The notes under the pieces were generated by a model. It was not told where the DNA came from. It saw nothing but the letters and a program-made list of their open reading frames with translations, and did not search any database. A DNA stretch of 64,000 bases from Amorphophallus konjac. Lineage: Eukaryota > Streptophyta > Magnoliopsida > Alismatales > Araceae. Position numbers and translations under genes: made by a program. Where the stretch lies: contig CM040118.1 in assembly GCA_022559845.1 (NCBI GenBank), forward strand, positions 265,693,519 to 265,757,518, written 5' to 3'. Of the stretch, positions 11,480 through 22,936 are shown piece after piece; position 1 is the first letter of the stretch; each line of letters opens with the position of its first letter.

Positions 11480-13150
11480 TTAAAAATGGCATTTTTTTTG
11501 GAGATTGGTGGAGACCATGCAACAAGATGGATCAGAGGGGGACGGAGGAGGAGGAAGCGTAAGAGGATAGAGGGATGGAAAAAGGACATAAAAGAAGGGA
11601 TCGGAGGAGGAGAACCACATGGTTGAAAGATCAACTGGTGGGCAGCGCCCACATGGACATGTAACAATTAGGAACTCCGTTGGCATTTCCACCAACAATG
11701 GATCAATCATGATTGGAGGTGAGCGGGGTATAAACTCCAGCTTATGGAAAAAGGAAGTAAGATGGGAAGGAGACCAAGAAAAGGCAACAAGGGAGCTCCC
11801 CTCTTCCCGTGGACTTTGGGCTGGCTTTCCGTACGAGTATTCCACAACCCGCATCTCCGGCTTTACTGGACAGCTTTCTTCATGAAACAACTTTTCAAAA
11901 TCTTCACAGAAATCCTTCATATCATATACCGGCCCCTTTGGCGGCGGCGGCGGGCCAGAAACAGTGCAGGCAGCTTCTTTCTTCTCATTAGGACAGGGCG
12001 GTGTCTTCAAAGTGCCAGGCTATAGCGGCCCCTTTACAAAATGTTGGCGGTAGTCCCAGGTCAATGGCCATGAATCTCCCAGGACTGATAGTGAGGACTC
12101 CCAGTATTCGAGGCCTCTTCTATTCATTTTTCTGCCCCTCGGGGTGGGCTTAGTTCGCCCCTGTAGCTGAGCACCGAGACCCATGCCTGGCTTATAGCCT
12201 AATTTTAATATCATATTCCAGCCTTTAGGGTCTCTCATCTTGGGCTTCATCTTGATGTTGATTAGCGTGACGGCCGGCTTGCGGTGTGCATAAGCCCATG
12301 GGAAGTCGAGGTCTATCACAGAAATGATAGGCTTGTTACTGGGCCAGAGAGTTGGCAATATCTTATTGGAAATGGCCTCGACTGTCTGGACTACGGATAT
12401 GCTCTTAACTTTCACCACCCGCCCCTGAAACGGGAATTTAAGACACTAGTGAGCGGTAGACGGCATAGCATGAAGGTTGTCAATCCACGGACGACCCAGA
12501 ATAGCTTTGAACATGGGATCAATGTCCATCACATATAATTCTACGGGCATCGTCAGTGGCCCGAGCTCAGCTTGAATAGTTATCACCCCGTGACATGCCC
12601 TCCTTGAGTTGTCGTAAGCTGCGATGGTATTCGGGGTGGGCCTTAACATATCTTCAGAAATGTTACATGTACGCAAGGTGCTAAGGGGACAAACATTTAT
12701 GGAGGCTATTGTGTCCACCAGAGCCGCATCGCTAGCCACCTTATTCAGGGTGATGGAAATGAAGAGCGGCATCTGGCGTGCCTCAGGAGGTGACAATTCA
12801 TACTCAGAGAAGGAAATGGTCAGCCCCTTAGTGATCGTGCCCAAAGCTGACGGTAGACTGTCTACTGCCATATCGTCGTTTACCAGGACCTTCTGCAAAA
12901 AAGCCTTCAAAGCATCTTGATGTAACTTGGGCCTCTTAATTAGCTCAAGCACTGAGATCATGGCCGGCATCCTATCCAAGTGATGTAATAAATCATACTG
13001 CGTGTCGGGCAAAGGGTCCACTTCTTCCTGATCAACAGCCTGCTGCAGGAACTGGGATTGGTTGCAGGTGCACCAGTGGAGGGGTAGTTCCAATGAAATA
13101 GGTGCCCGCTCCGGAGGGCAAGGTTCTGTGTCGGCACTGCTTCAGATGGA
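11480..13150 (-). pseudogene. Element A aspartic protease and G-patch region
   Basis: The frame opens with YDLLHHLDRMPAMISVLELIKRP and reaches the protease active site LVDTIASINVCPL near 12,710; the family motif is DTGASxN, so the Gly is changed to Ile here. It continues to AILGRPWI and, after TAG 12,446, to a G-patch (WNMILKLGYKPGMGLGAQLQG, near 12,200), known from Ogre/Tat-type elements and some retroviral proteases. TAG 12,020 and TAA 11,480 follow. Residues encoded at 11,480-11,700 look atypical (Pro/Ser/Phe-rich), and 11,182-11,667 reads better in another frame, suggesting a frameshift near 11,650. Confidence 0.8.
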
Positions 13151-15050
13151 CTCATGGTGGGTGATTTAATGGGCCCAACAGAGTGAACAAGGGGGGTAGA
13201 AGTAGAGGTGGCGGGCAAAATGGGGGTGACGATGGGAGAGGGAGGTTTAACGGGTGCCGCTGGGAAGATGATGGGTGAAGGGTTAGGCAAAGGGGTGGTA
13301 GTGGAGGGTGTAATGGGTGTTGGAGCCAAGACGGGTGAAACATTAGGTGATGTGGTAGGTAGAATGAGGGGTTTTGGAGGAATGGTGGGTGCGACGGAGG
13401 TCATGGTGGTGGGTTGAAGGATGATGGGGGTAGAATGCGAAGGGAACGGGTGATAGGTATGGTGGCGGGCCATGAGTTGAGCTGACGAATCATCATCATA
13501 AGACCACCCAGCGTTGGGAGCTGGGTGGTGAACAATATTGATCGAAGCCAGTGCTGGCGGCTGAGGTTGTGGAGTGGGTGGATGGTTGGGCATCGGATTC
13601 TGATGAATCCCCAATTCCTGCGTAGGCTACTACTGCTGTTGTGGCTGCGGTTGCTGTTGTGGCTGCTGTCTTTTTCTTTCTTTGATATCCGTGATAACTT
13701 TGCGCATCGCAGCCCATTCGATGCGCTGCCCTTCATGCAGGTTGTAAATGAGATCTCTAAATTGGAAGCATCTCTTGATTGTATGCACAGGCTATCGGTG
13801 GAAAACATAGTATTTAGACTGGTCAATGGCTGGGTTCCAATTCGGCCATTCCAGAGGAAGTTGCAGAGCCCTAGCGGACATGAGGGCAGTGAAGATATCT
13901 GGAAGGGTTTTAGGCAAGGGAGGGTACTGGGGTCTCTTAGGACCCGGACGCGGGGGTGCATAGCCGTTAAGTGGAGGGACATTATGGTACTGAGGTGGCT
14001 GTTGCAGCTGCTGGGGAGCCGGTAAGGATGGTTGGGTGTTTTGTGGAGTGGGGAATTAAGGGTTGCGAGGAGGTTGCTGGAAACGGGGTGGAGCGGACTG
14101 GTTGGTGGATGGGAAGTTGACGGCTTGCACCTGCTCGTTGGTTTGGACCCCCTCGGTGACTGGCCCCTAGGGCTTTTTAGTGTACTTGAGCTTCTGGGGT
14201 TCAAAAAGGGTGTGAATGGGGGAATCCTTAAATTGGGTCTGGATGAACCTGGCCCTAATGTACAGCTGGTGCATGCTAGCAATGTCGTTCATGGCCAAGA
14301 TGTTCCTGAAGGTAGGGGTGGCATTAGAAATTAGGAGCTTGACCTTTACTTCCTCCGGAATATGGCCGGGCACACGGGCAGCCATCTGCCACCATCTATC
14401 AGCATAAGTGGCAAAATCTTCATCAGCCTTCACCTTCTCGGCCACCAAATCAGTGAATGAATATTCTGAGCCGACTCGGTCCTGAAATCTCTGAATGAAT
14501 TTTTCCTTCACAACCTTAAAGCTCTCTGCGTCCTCCAAGGGCAACGCATAAAACCACTCTAGGGTGACCCCGTCCAATGAGCAGCGGAACAAATACGCCA
14601 TGAGGCGATCATCATATTGGAACTGCACCGACTCATATAGAAAGTCCCTCACATGGATGTATGGGTTACCATTCCCATCGTACTTTCGGTACGTGGGGAG
14701 CTATGACTGAGGAGGGAAATGAATATTGTGGAAGCTGGGAATGCGGACGTCAGCCAGGGACTGTGGGCCGACCCTCTTCTGAAGGAGATCAATCTGTTAC
14801 TGCATGGCAGCCCACTTGTCATGGAGTTCCCGCTCTCGGGATGAAGGCGGCAAAATAGAAGGAACGGACCCGATGTGAGGGGCCGAAGGATAGGTGGGTG
14901 TAGAGGGAAGCCCATAAGAAGGATATTTGGCCAAGGAAGGACCCATACCCGCGTAGGTCAAATGGGCAGCCCCAGCCTGAGGGCACTGAAGATCAACTGG
15001 GCCCACGAGGGCCTGCGGCACTGGTGGAATGGACCCATAAGGGTCAACCT
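13094..15050 (-). pseudogene. Element A gag
   Basis: The minus-strand frame runs from about 15,050 (no clear start; the Pro-rich DPYGSIPPVPQALVGP stretch opens it) through PTYRKYDGNGNPYIHV and the retrotransposon-gag core FRCSLDGVTLEWFYALP ... FIQRFQDRVGS ... FATYADRWWQMA (14,280-14,660). It then enters a long Pro/Ser/Thr-rich tail (13,150-13,600). Stops: TAA 14,797, TAG 14,701, TAG 14,167. The protease continues in a different frame after about 13,100, so a frameshift separates gag from pro. The same gag core, differently decayed, is in element C at 23,456-24,010, showing A and C belong to one sublineage. Confidence 0.8.
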
Positions 15051-16054
15051 GAGAAGATGGAAGGAGCCCAGCCTTCCCTTTGTCCAGAATATGATGGGCC
15101 GAGTTAGAGGACTGGCCCAGCCTTCCCTGTTTCCCCTTTTTGGAACTTTAATGATTTGAATTAGATCAAAGTTCTCTCCAAAATAGGATTCCTAAACATG
15201 GGTGGATTTGGAGACTTGGTTGATTCTATGTGTACACTCTCTCTCACGAATGCCACCTAAACATGGGGTGGCAAAGGAACAACCTGCTCGGCATCCATGT
15301 GGGAATCCAAGGCTCACGGGTGCTTACGGAGGTCCCATATAGGATCACCTAATCAACTCCAAGGAATATGGCGGTGAGAGGATCTCCTACCAAGGTAGGT
15401 ATGCAACTACTATGATAAAAGTGTATGACCCTATGTGCACCGGAGTGCATGCAAATTCTAGCCTATAACTAACAAGCAATGACCAAACAATGCTACTAAT
15501 ATGGCAACAATAGTTTAAACATGAATGATAACCAGGGGGAGACAAATAGCACCGAAAACAAGTAGTGAGATGATGAAAAATAGAGCACAAGTATGAATCT
15601 CCGGGGGCACTATAGTGAAATAACGGTCTGTTGGGAGACTGCACAGGGAGGGAAACGGTCTTGGGAAGACCGCAATATGCCAAGGAGCAGTAAAAAAACA
15701 AGACACAGAAGCTAAACTGAACAGTAATAGGGATCACAAACGCGCACCTGAGTGGAAGACGTTGTCTGATGAATGACCGTCACCTGCATAAAAATGGCCC
15801 TGATAGGACCGTAACAAGTAACAGACACGCAAAACGTGATCGACAGGAACTAAGGGGACGTACGTACATGAGGTAGAACAAAGCAGTGTATCGACCGACC
15901 GCTGGATAGCAGAAACGGCCCACAAAGGACCGCAACCAATCCAGACAACAGAAAATGATAGGAAATGAAACGACAAATCCGAGGAGACTAAAATTGACTC
16001 AAACAAGCACAGAAGAGTAGGCCAACAATGTCAGAAGCACGATGGGCATAAGGT
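15051..16054 (-). other. Element A 5' leader with dyads
   Basis: No coding frame is supported. Dyads of the element-A type occur near 15,625, at CGGTCTTGGGAAGACCG near 15,656, near 15,793 (TGGCCCTGATAGGACCG) and near 15,915 (CGGCCCACAAAGGACCG). The leader lies between gag and the primer site. Confidence 0.6.
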
Positions 16055-16072
16055 GTCCCACCGTGATCGCCA
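16055..16072 (-). promoter_or_regulatory. Element A primer-binding site
   Basis: On the minus strand the sequence reads TGGCGATCACGGTGGGAC, starting with the TGG that pairs with a tRNA CCA end. It resembles element B's TGGCACGCCCGGTGGGAC. It lies 11 bases from the inferred LTR end. The priming tRNA is not assigned. Confidence 0.6.
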
Positions 16073-16083
16073 AAAAAATAGGA

Positions 16084-17803
16084 TGTAGATATCTTTTTCT
16101 AAATCTAAGGAAAGATGTGTGGGTGTGTGAGTGGATGGATATAAGTAATGTGGCACTAAATGGATCATGGAAAGAAATAAACAACACAATGAAATCAATC
16201 ACCCACGCACACTAGCAGATCGTGATCGCCACCAAGATGAATAGTGCGAGGAGATGTGCACTACGTACCTTGGAAAAAAAGAGATGAGGACACTCGCCAA
16301 ACCAGGACAGTGCTGGTGCAGGGTGAAGACGGTCTTCTGATGACGGCGGAACGGTGAAAATGGCCGGACGATAGACTGCTACCAGCACTGAAGCAGAACG
16401 CGGGAAGAAGGCCTCAGTGTAGAACCTGGATGGTCTTCAATCGGCCGCAAACAGAGGAAAGACGGTCTGAGAGAAACTGCTATCTCTGGTAGATGGTTGG
16501 AGGCAGACTGCAAAAGCTTCCAGAACCCGAGCCAGGGAACTCGATCCTCTACCCCTTTCGGCCTGCCAGGAGGGATGGGCCTCGTACTAAGATACCTGCT
16601 GACCAGCAAGACAACACAAATAACAACAGAAGATGACCCAATTAGTTTATGGAAGTGCAATATATATAAACGGGAATGGTGAATAGAACACATAATTAAA
16701 AGGGGAAATACCTAGAGGTTTTGGGTTTTTAACCCCTATGGGGCGTGGAAAATAATAGGAGGGTGTGAATATGCTAGAATGCCAGTGAAAAAATGTGAAG
16801 AAAAATGAAGGAGAATGGTGATGAAATGACTAAAAATGTGACCAAAAAGTGACTTAAACTATGACCCAAAAACATGACAAAAGCAACCACTCTCTGGACC
16901 AAAGGCTTAGAGGACGTAAAAAGCCTTTCTCCTTGACTGGATTTCGCTCTGGAAAGCGGCAGCACTTCGACGCAAACTATGAAATCTCTCTCCCCCCCCC
17001 CCCCCGTATCCATGAGCCAAGGGTTCTATTTATAGACCCTTGAAACCCTAGCTCGAATGGAGGGCTTTTGGGCGGGAATTACACTTGGATTATTTTGAAT
17101 AAAATGAAGATAAAACTCCCAACCGCCAATAGGATCAAACGGCGCCCAATTTGGCTCAAAATCCGCGTAGAAATCCGTGGATCAAGTAACCATCTTGACC
17201 ATGGGTAGAAGGAGAAACCACACGTCGACCCAGGAATCTCGGTTCATAGAAACGGTCCACTGATAGACCGCCCAGGATGCTAAGCGGCCCATCGGCCGAC
17301 CGCTAATCTCCTGGCCGTTAGAAAATAAAAAATAAGATAATTATGCTCATTTATTAAAATACCAGGTCAACCTGGGATTCCTGCCAAGTAGAAACGGTCT
17401 TTGACAGACTGCCACTTTTATGGGACGGTCCATCGAGAGACCATTTACAAAAACACAGGTCGATGCAGAAAAGAGACAGATCGACGCAGGTCGGAAAAAA
17501 CGGTCGTTCAATAGGCCGCCACCTTCATGAAATGGCCTATCGCTAGACCGTTATTAAGGTGGTCGATTGAAAAGGGAATAAGAGATAAATATGCATACTC
17601 AGCCCAAAGACTTAGCTAAATCAAGTTCCATTAGGCCCAAACTCGAGAAAACACGAGAGCAAGTCCAACCAGGGAGAAAAGATGCCCATAAAATAGGCCC
17701 AAAAACCATCAAAAAATGGCCTAATAAATGACAGACAATTTGGGACATCATAAATGAAGGTAAGAAAAAGACTCAACCTGAAGGTATAAAACAGGTCACA
17801 ACA
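16084..17803 (-). mobile_element. Element A 5' LTR
   Basis: On the minus strand the LTR runs from TGTTGTGACC (ending at 17,803) to ...GATATCTACA (at 16,084). Boundaries are set by homology with the inverted copy at 18,321-20,054 and by the primer site next door. It contains dyads at 16,330-16,480 and 17,240-17,560 and a C-run at 16,991-17,005. On the minus strand TATAAATA sits at 17,027-17,034. No terminal duplication could be checked because the other LTR is outside the window. Confidence 0.75.
17027..17034 (-). promoter_or_regulatory. TATA box of LTR A
   Basis: TATAAATA on the minus strand, followed by GAACCCTTGGCTCATGGATAC and the C/G homopolymer. In the inverted LTR copy the matching site (near 19,109) reads TCTAAATAG, so that copy's box is damaged. 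Confidence 0.6.
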
Positions 17804-18320
17804 ACGATCCTAAGAATTCATCTATTTGCAGAGCTAAAGAAGTATTCAATCACACAGTTGACAATTCAAATTTTAGGTGGTTCGATCTCAAGCTTGAGAT
17901 CTACGTCCACCCCTTATTCAACTGAGTAAGGTTTACTGCTGACTTATAGCTTGAATCGACTGATCCACAGCTTTGGGGAATAGATCCCTACAAACCGCTG
18001 ATCCACAGCTTTGGGGAATAGATCCCAGACCGCTGAGCCTCACAGCTTGCTCCCAAGGAAACCTTCCTTGCCGCTGACACACAGCTTAAGAAATCGTAGT
18101 AAAACATAAAATAACAAGAACAAAATCAAGGAAGAAACTCAAGACGATCAGTAGCTCACTTCAAGTAGAACGACTCTGGATTTGATCAAGAGGTCAAGAC
18201 AAACGAGACTCCACTCACAGATCTCTTGAACACTCACAGCTCTCAGAATACTTCTCTACTTTTCGATCCCCTGTTTTCACCTCATCTCTTCACTCTTTTT
18301 CTTCACTACTATATGACTGG
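17804..18320 (+). mobile_element. SIRE-like LTR fragment between inverted LTR A copies
   Basis: It contains the conserved box TTTTAGGTGGTTCGATC (near 17,872) followed by ATCTACGTCCACCCC and then CGCTGATCCACAGCTTTGGG repeat units (17,990-18,070). The end is pyrimidine-rich (18,240-18,310), as in the SIRE LTRs. Orientation matches the LTR at 47,598 on the plus strand. The expected LTR start is missing to the left; a matching reversed start lies at 20,055-20,523. Confidence 0.65.
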
Positions 18321-20054
18321 TGTTGACACCCGTTTTATACCTTCAGGTTGAGTCTTTTTCTTACCTTCATTTATGATGTCCCAAATTGTCTGTCATTTAC
18401 CAGGCCATTTTTTGATGGTTTTTGGGCCTATTTTATGCGCATCTTTTCTCCCTGGTTGGACTTGCTCCCGTGTTTTCTTGAGTTTAGGCCTAATGGAACT
18501 TGATTTAGCTAAGTCTTTGGCCTGAGTATGCATATTTATCTCTTATTCCCTTTTCAATTGACCACCTTAATAACGGTCTAGCGATAGGCCGTTTCATGAA
18601 GGTGGAGGTCTATTGAACGACCATTTTTTCTGACCTACGTCGATCTATCTCTTTTCTACGTCGACCTATCTTTTCACTCGTTGACCTATGTTTTTGTAAA
18701 CGGTCTCCCGATGGACCGTCCCATAAATGTGGCAGTCTGTCAAGGACCATTTCTACTTGGCGGGAATCCCAGTTTAACCCGGTCTTTGGATAAATGAGCA
18801 TATTTATCTTATTTTTTTCTTCTAACGGCCAGGAGATTAGCGGTCAGCCGATGGGCCGCTTAGCATCCTGGGCGGTCTATCGGTGGACCATTTCTATCAA
18901 CCGAGATTCCTGGGTCAATGGGTGGTTTCTCCTTCTATCCGTGGTCAAGATGGTTACTTGATCCACGGATTTCTCAGTGGATTTTGAGCCAAATTGGGTG
19001 CCATTTGATCCTATTGGCGGCTGGGAGTTTTGTCTTCATTTTATTCAAAATAATCCAAGTGTAATTCCCGCCCAAAAGCCCTCCATTCGAGCTAGGGTTT
19101 CAAGGGTCTCTAAATAGAACCCTTGGCTCATGGCTACGGGGGGGGGGGGGGGGGGGTTTCAGAGTTCGTGTTGAAGTGCTGCCGCTTTCCAGAGCGAAAC
19201 CCAGTCAGGGAGAAAGGCTTTCTACGTCCTCTAAGCCTTTGGTCTAGGGAGTGGTTGCTTTTGTCACATTTTTGGGTCATAGTTTATGTCGCTTTTCGGT
19301 CACATTTTAGTCATTTCATCACCATTCTCCTTCATTTTTCTTCACATTTTTTCACTGGCATTCTAGCATATTCACACCCTCCTATTATTTTCCACGCCCC
19401 ATAGGGGTTAAAAACCCAAAACCTCCCGGTATTTCCCCTTTTAATTATGTGTTCTATTCACCATTCCCGTTTATATATATTGCACTTCCATAAACTAATT
19501 GGGTCATCTTCTGTTGTTATTTGTGTTGTCTTGCTGGTCAGCAGGTATCTTAGTACAAGGCCCATCCCTCCTGGCAGGCCGGAAGGGTAGAGGATCGAGT
19601 TCCCTGGCTCGGGTTCTGGAAGCTTTTGTGGTCTGCCTCCAACCGTCTACCAGAGATAGCGGTCTCTCTCAGACCGTCTTTCCTCTGTTTACAGCCGATT
19701 GAAGACCGTCCAGGTTCTACACCGAGGCCTTCTTCCCGCGTTCTGCTTCAGTGCTGGTAGCAGTCTATCATCCGGCCATTTTCACCATTCTGCGGTCATC
19801 AGAAGACCATCTTCACCCTGCACCAGCACTGTCTTGGTTTGGCGAGTGTCCTCATCTCTTTTTTTCCAAGGTACGTAGTGCACCTCTCCTCGCACTATTC
19901 ATCTTGGTGGCGATCACGATCTGCTAGTGTGCGTGGGTGATTGATTTCATTGTGTTGTTTATTTCTTTCCATGATCCATTTAGTGCCACATTACTTATAT
20001 CCATCCACTCACACACCCACACATCTTTCCTTAGATTTAGAAAAAGATATCTAC
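18321..20054 (+). mobile_element. Inverted copy of LTR A
   Basis: The sequence starts TGTTGACACCCGTTTTATACC and is the reverse complement of 16,084-17,803 along its whole length, with scattered substitutions and a longer homopolymer (G-run 19,139-19,156 opposite the C-run at 16,991-17,005). Homology stops after GATATCTAC at 20,054, one base short of the expected LTR end. No direct repeat is seen at its flanks (ACTGG before, TTCCT after), so a simple solo-LTR insertion is not supported. Confidence 0.8.
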
Positions 20055-20523
20055 TTCCTTAAATTTTTGAATCGTACCAAGTTCAACCTATTCATCTATT
20101 ACATAGAACCAATTCTAAATCTGTCTGTGTTAACACCTTGGATCTTACTGCATTAATTTTGTTTGATCTGGAATTATCTTTAACTTGCTTAGAGACTCAT
20201 CATCATCGTTTATCTGTTTACAACTCAGTGGTATATCAAATAGCTTCAATCTGAAGGATAGTTTACATCTATCTGGATATCTGAGCTATGCGTGAGGAGA
20301 TTCTTAAATCAACCCTCCGCCTAGTACTATACTGAGTTTGCTTTGGTGATCGTTGATCAGTTGCTATTTCATAGCAGACTCTCATTTGATATTTCACCTT
20401 GTTATTAGTGATCGTATTTACAACCGTTTATCTTAATTCCGCATTATTTTTAACTGCTATAGATTTTAATTTGGGATAGATCTATTCACCCCCCCTCTAG
20501 ATCTGTATTTATTCGTTCCAACA
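20055..20523 (-). mobile_element. SIRE-like LTR start, reversed
   Basis: The stretch ends CACCCCCCCTCTAGATC ... TTCCAACA at 20,523, which on the minus strand is the typical TGTTGGAA ... GATCTAGAGGGGGGGTGAATAG LTR start. It probably belongs with 17,804-18,320 but is inverted relative to it. Confidence 0.65.
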
Positions 20524-21314
20524 GATAGGCCCTTGCCGGAACCCGAACTCGAACCGCCCTAGCTCGCCAAATACTCCCACGATCGAGCACGCCATCGGCC
20601 GTCGAAGCAAATGAGGGTTTCTAGAGGGCGTGGACACATATTTATAGGGTTATAGAGGTTTCTAGGGTTTAAATCAATCCAAAGAGTCCTTGGAGAGAAA
20701 AAATGACGAAAATTTCAGGGTTTGACCAAATCCTTCGACCATCTATCATGGGCCAAGGGTTTGGGTCCAATTAGAGCCCATTAGAGCTTGAATTAGGGTT
20801 TGATTAGATCGAATTTGGGCTGGATTGTTCTAGGTCTAAGTTAACCCTAAATCTTTAGTTTTGGGCCTAATCCAGTTTTATTTTGTGTTTCTTTGTTTAG
20901 ACAATTTTGTTAGAAATACTGTATTCTATGAGTTACATATTTTTCTATATTTTTATTAAAATTTTGCATCGAGAAGACAATTAAATAATATTACTTTATT
21001 TTATTATTTTATTCTGAGAATTATATTCATTCAAGATTTACTTTAAATCTAGATCGTCATGATTGTGCCTCAAAATATTAAATTTATTTTATTATTATTT
21101 GGATTAAATTCGTAGCATAATAATTATTCATTCTTATTTATGTAATTGGCCCTTTTTATTTATTCACATGAAATTTTATCAAGTTCAAATTCTTACGCAA
21201 TTTTATAGACTTAATTCACAGCAAGATTTCATATATTTCTTCTTCCTCATTTTTCATTTCAAGTATACACTAAAATTTTAATTTTAACCTTTATTAATTT
21301 ACTGGGGTGTTACA
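20524..21314. mobile_element. Probable gypsy LTR, possibly the 5' LTR of element C
   Basis: AT-rich DNA ends at 21,314 with TACTGGGGTGTTACA, the reverse complement of the common gypsy LTR start TGTAACACCCC. A TATTTATAGGG sequence lies near 20,640. No matching second copy is in the window, so LTR identity, orientation and the left end are uncertain. Confidence 0.4.
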
Positions 21315-22936
21315 GGAGTTTTGTGGCGGCCCAGAGCTACGGAGAGTGCTCCCGGTGTGAGAGAGGGACTGCTTAGTCGCTTTGTGCTGGTGGCTTTGCG
21401 CTGCTTTCCAATCGCTCACGTTTCTTAAGTTCGTGTTCCCCTGAAGGACGGATGGCCATCGACTAGGCCATCCATGCTGCTGGGCGGCCAGCTTCTCGGC
21501 CGCCTCCTCGTTTGATCTCTTCACTACCCTTTTGATTTTCACTTCAGTATTCCCATGTTGCATCTATCTCGATCATTACATATTAGAAAATTTCTTTAGA
21601 ATCGCTATTACACAGGTTTTAAAATTAAACAAAAGGGAAGGCATGTGGTTGAAAGTCTCGACCATCCCCCCTTTCCAACCACCCCTCCAAGTAACGCCGC
21701 AACCATAATCCTTCATTTTCAGATTGTTCAGAACATTTACTACACTTCACAGTACTAATCGGTGTATTCCTTAATTTTCTTGAGTTTGCTACTGTTTGTA
21801 GGACTTTCAGCACTTTAGACTATGCATGGCTCTCCGTCCTTGGCCGACTGAGAATGGAGAAGTTGGGACCTCACAAACTCCCTCCCTTAGGCACCTTCAC
21901 GCGATCATCCACCCTGTGGGAATCAGACAAAATTCCCTGGCGATCAGTCTATTGTGTTTTGACCCCATACATTGTGCACTGCAGGGTACTGGTAGCAGCC
22001 ACGGGGAGCTAACATTCCGGAGGGGAGCCGAGCATGCCAACCTTGCCCCGTCCACCACTTTCCCGGCACCTACAACTCTCTGCCGATCACGGTGGGACCA
22101 ACTATCGCTTACTGTGAGTTTACTGTGCTGAAAGTCCAAGGCTAAAGAATTCTCGGGTAGTGTAATTTTGTTTGCTGTTCTATTTTAACTATGTCTGCAG
22201 GTAGGGGATGGCCAAACCCTTGGTCGCCTAGACCTGTGGGCGGCCCAAGGAGTGGCTACCTAGGCTCTCTGAGAACGACCAGCATTGTGGCCGCCTTGGA
22301 TTCTGGACGGCCCAAACACTGGCCACCATCACTGCTTGAAACTACGCAAGGAGTGGCTACCTAAACCTCTGTGGACATCCATCGTCTTGGCTGCCTTGGC
22401 CCTTAAATGGCCACATCCTTGGCCACCTCCTGCCAGTCCTTTCTTTGTTCTGCTTTTCATTTTCTGTCTGGTTGCTCATTGTTTGTTGCATGTTTTAGCT
22501 TTTGTTGCAGGTTATTAACGCGGGGTTGGGCCTAGGAAGAGCCGACATCACACTAATAGGAACACCTTCCCGTTGGATCAGACTCTTCACTCGGGGATTG
22601 CCACTCAGGTGCAACTAGTCCTTTTCAATTGGAAACCTCCATAAGTCCTCACGAACCGTGGGCTCCCACACGGGTGCCAGGCAGGTTGTACCAAAGAACC
22701 CGGTAGAATCCTTGGGGTTGAGTGAGGGTCTCTGTTAGGTTCCCCGGAGCAAACCTTTGCCTTAGAGTTCTCTTTCCTACTCCCGAGAGAACTCAAAAAA
22801 AACACAAAACAAAAAAGGGAGTTAAAAGCTTTTGGCGTTGTTGTGCAAACCCTGTTTGCTTCAGAAATTGCATCCTCTCGATAATGTGAATAATTCCCAA
22901 GGTTAAGTATTAAAATCGAGTAGGATTGTTTGATTA
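21315..22936 (+). other. Element C leader with hairpin-forming GGCC repeats
   Basis: No gene is supported. Perfect hairpins occur at 21,450-21,473 (GGATGGCC, 8-nt loop, GGCCATCC) and near 21,483-21,504 (GGCGGCC, 8-nt loop, GGCCGCC). A cluster of related units (TGGCCA/TGGCCACC/GGCGGCC) fills 22,200-22,430. This echoes the dyad arrays of element A with a different arm sequence. Confidence 0.55.

Larger units (their letters stand above)
702..17803 (-). mobile_element. Tat-type Ty3/gypsy element A (partial, left end outside window)
   Basis: Reading right to left on the minus strand: 5' LTR (16,084-17,803), primer site, leader, gag, protease with G-patch, reverse transcriptase, degenerate RNase H, archaeal-type RNase H, integrase, then a long 3' region carrying two genes on the opposite strand. 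Two RNase H domains and an antisense gene between integrase and 3' LTR are marks of the Tat lineage (Ogre, Grande, Retand relatives). Element-specific 17-18 bp dyads occur in the LTR, the leader and around the antisense genes, tying these parts together. The left LTR would lie left of the window; whether 702-900 is still A is uncertain. Frames are broken by many nonsense codons. Confidence 0.8.

Noticed and set aside
13401..14282. Minus-strand 293-residue frame in gag of A
   Set aside because: Shadow of the gag frame; the retrotransposon-gag signatures are in the other frame.
21826..22131. 101-residue plus-strand frame in the leader of C
   Set aside because: No domain or start context; lies in hairpin-rich leader DNA.
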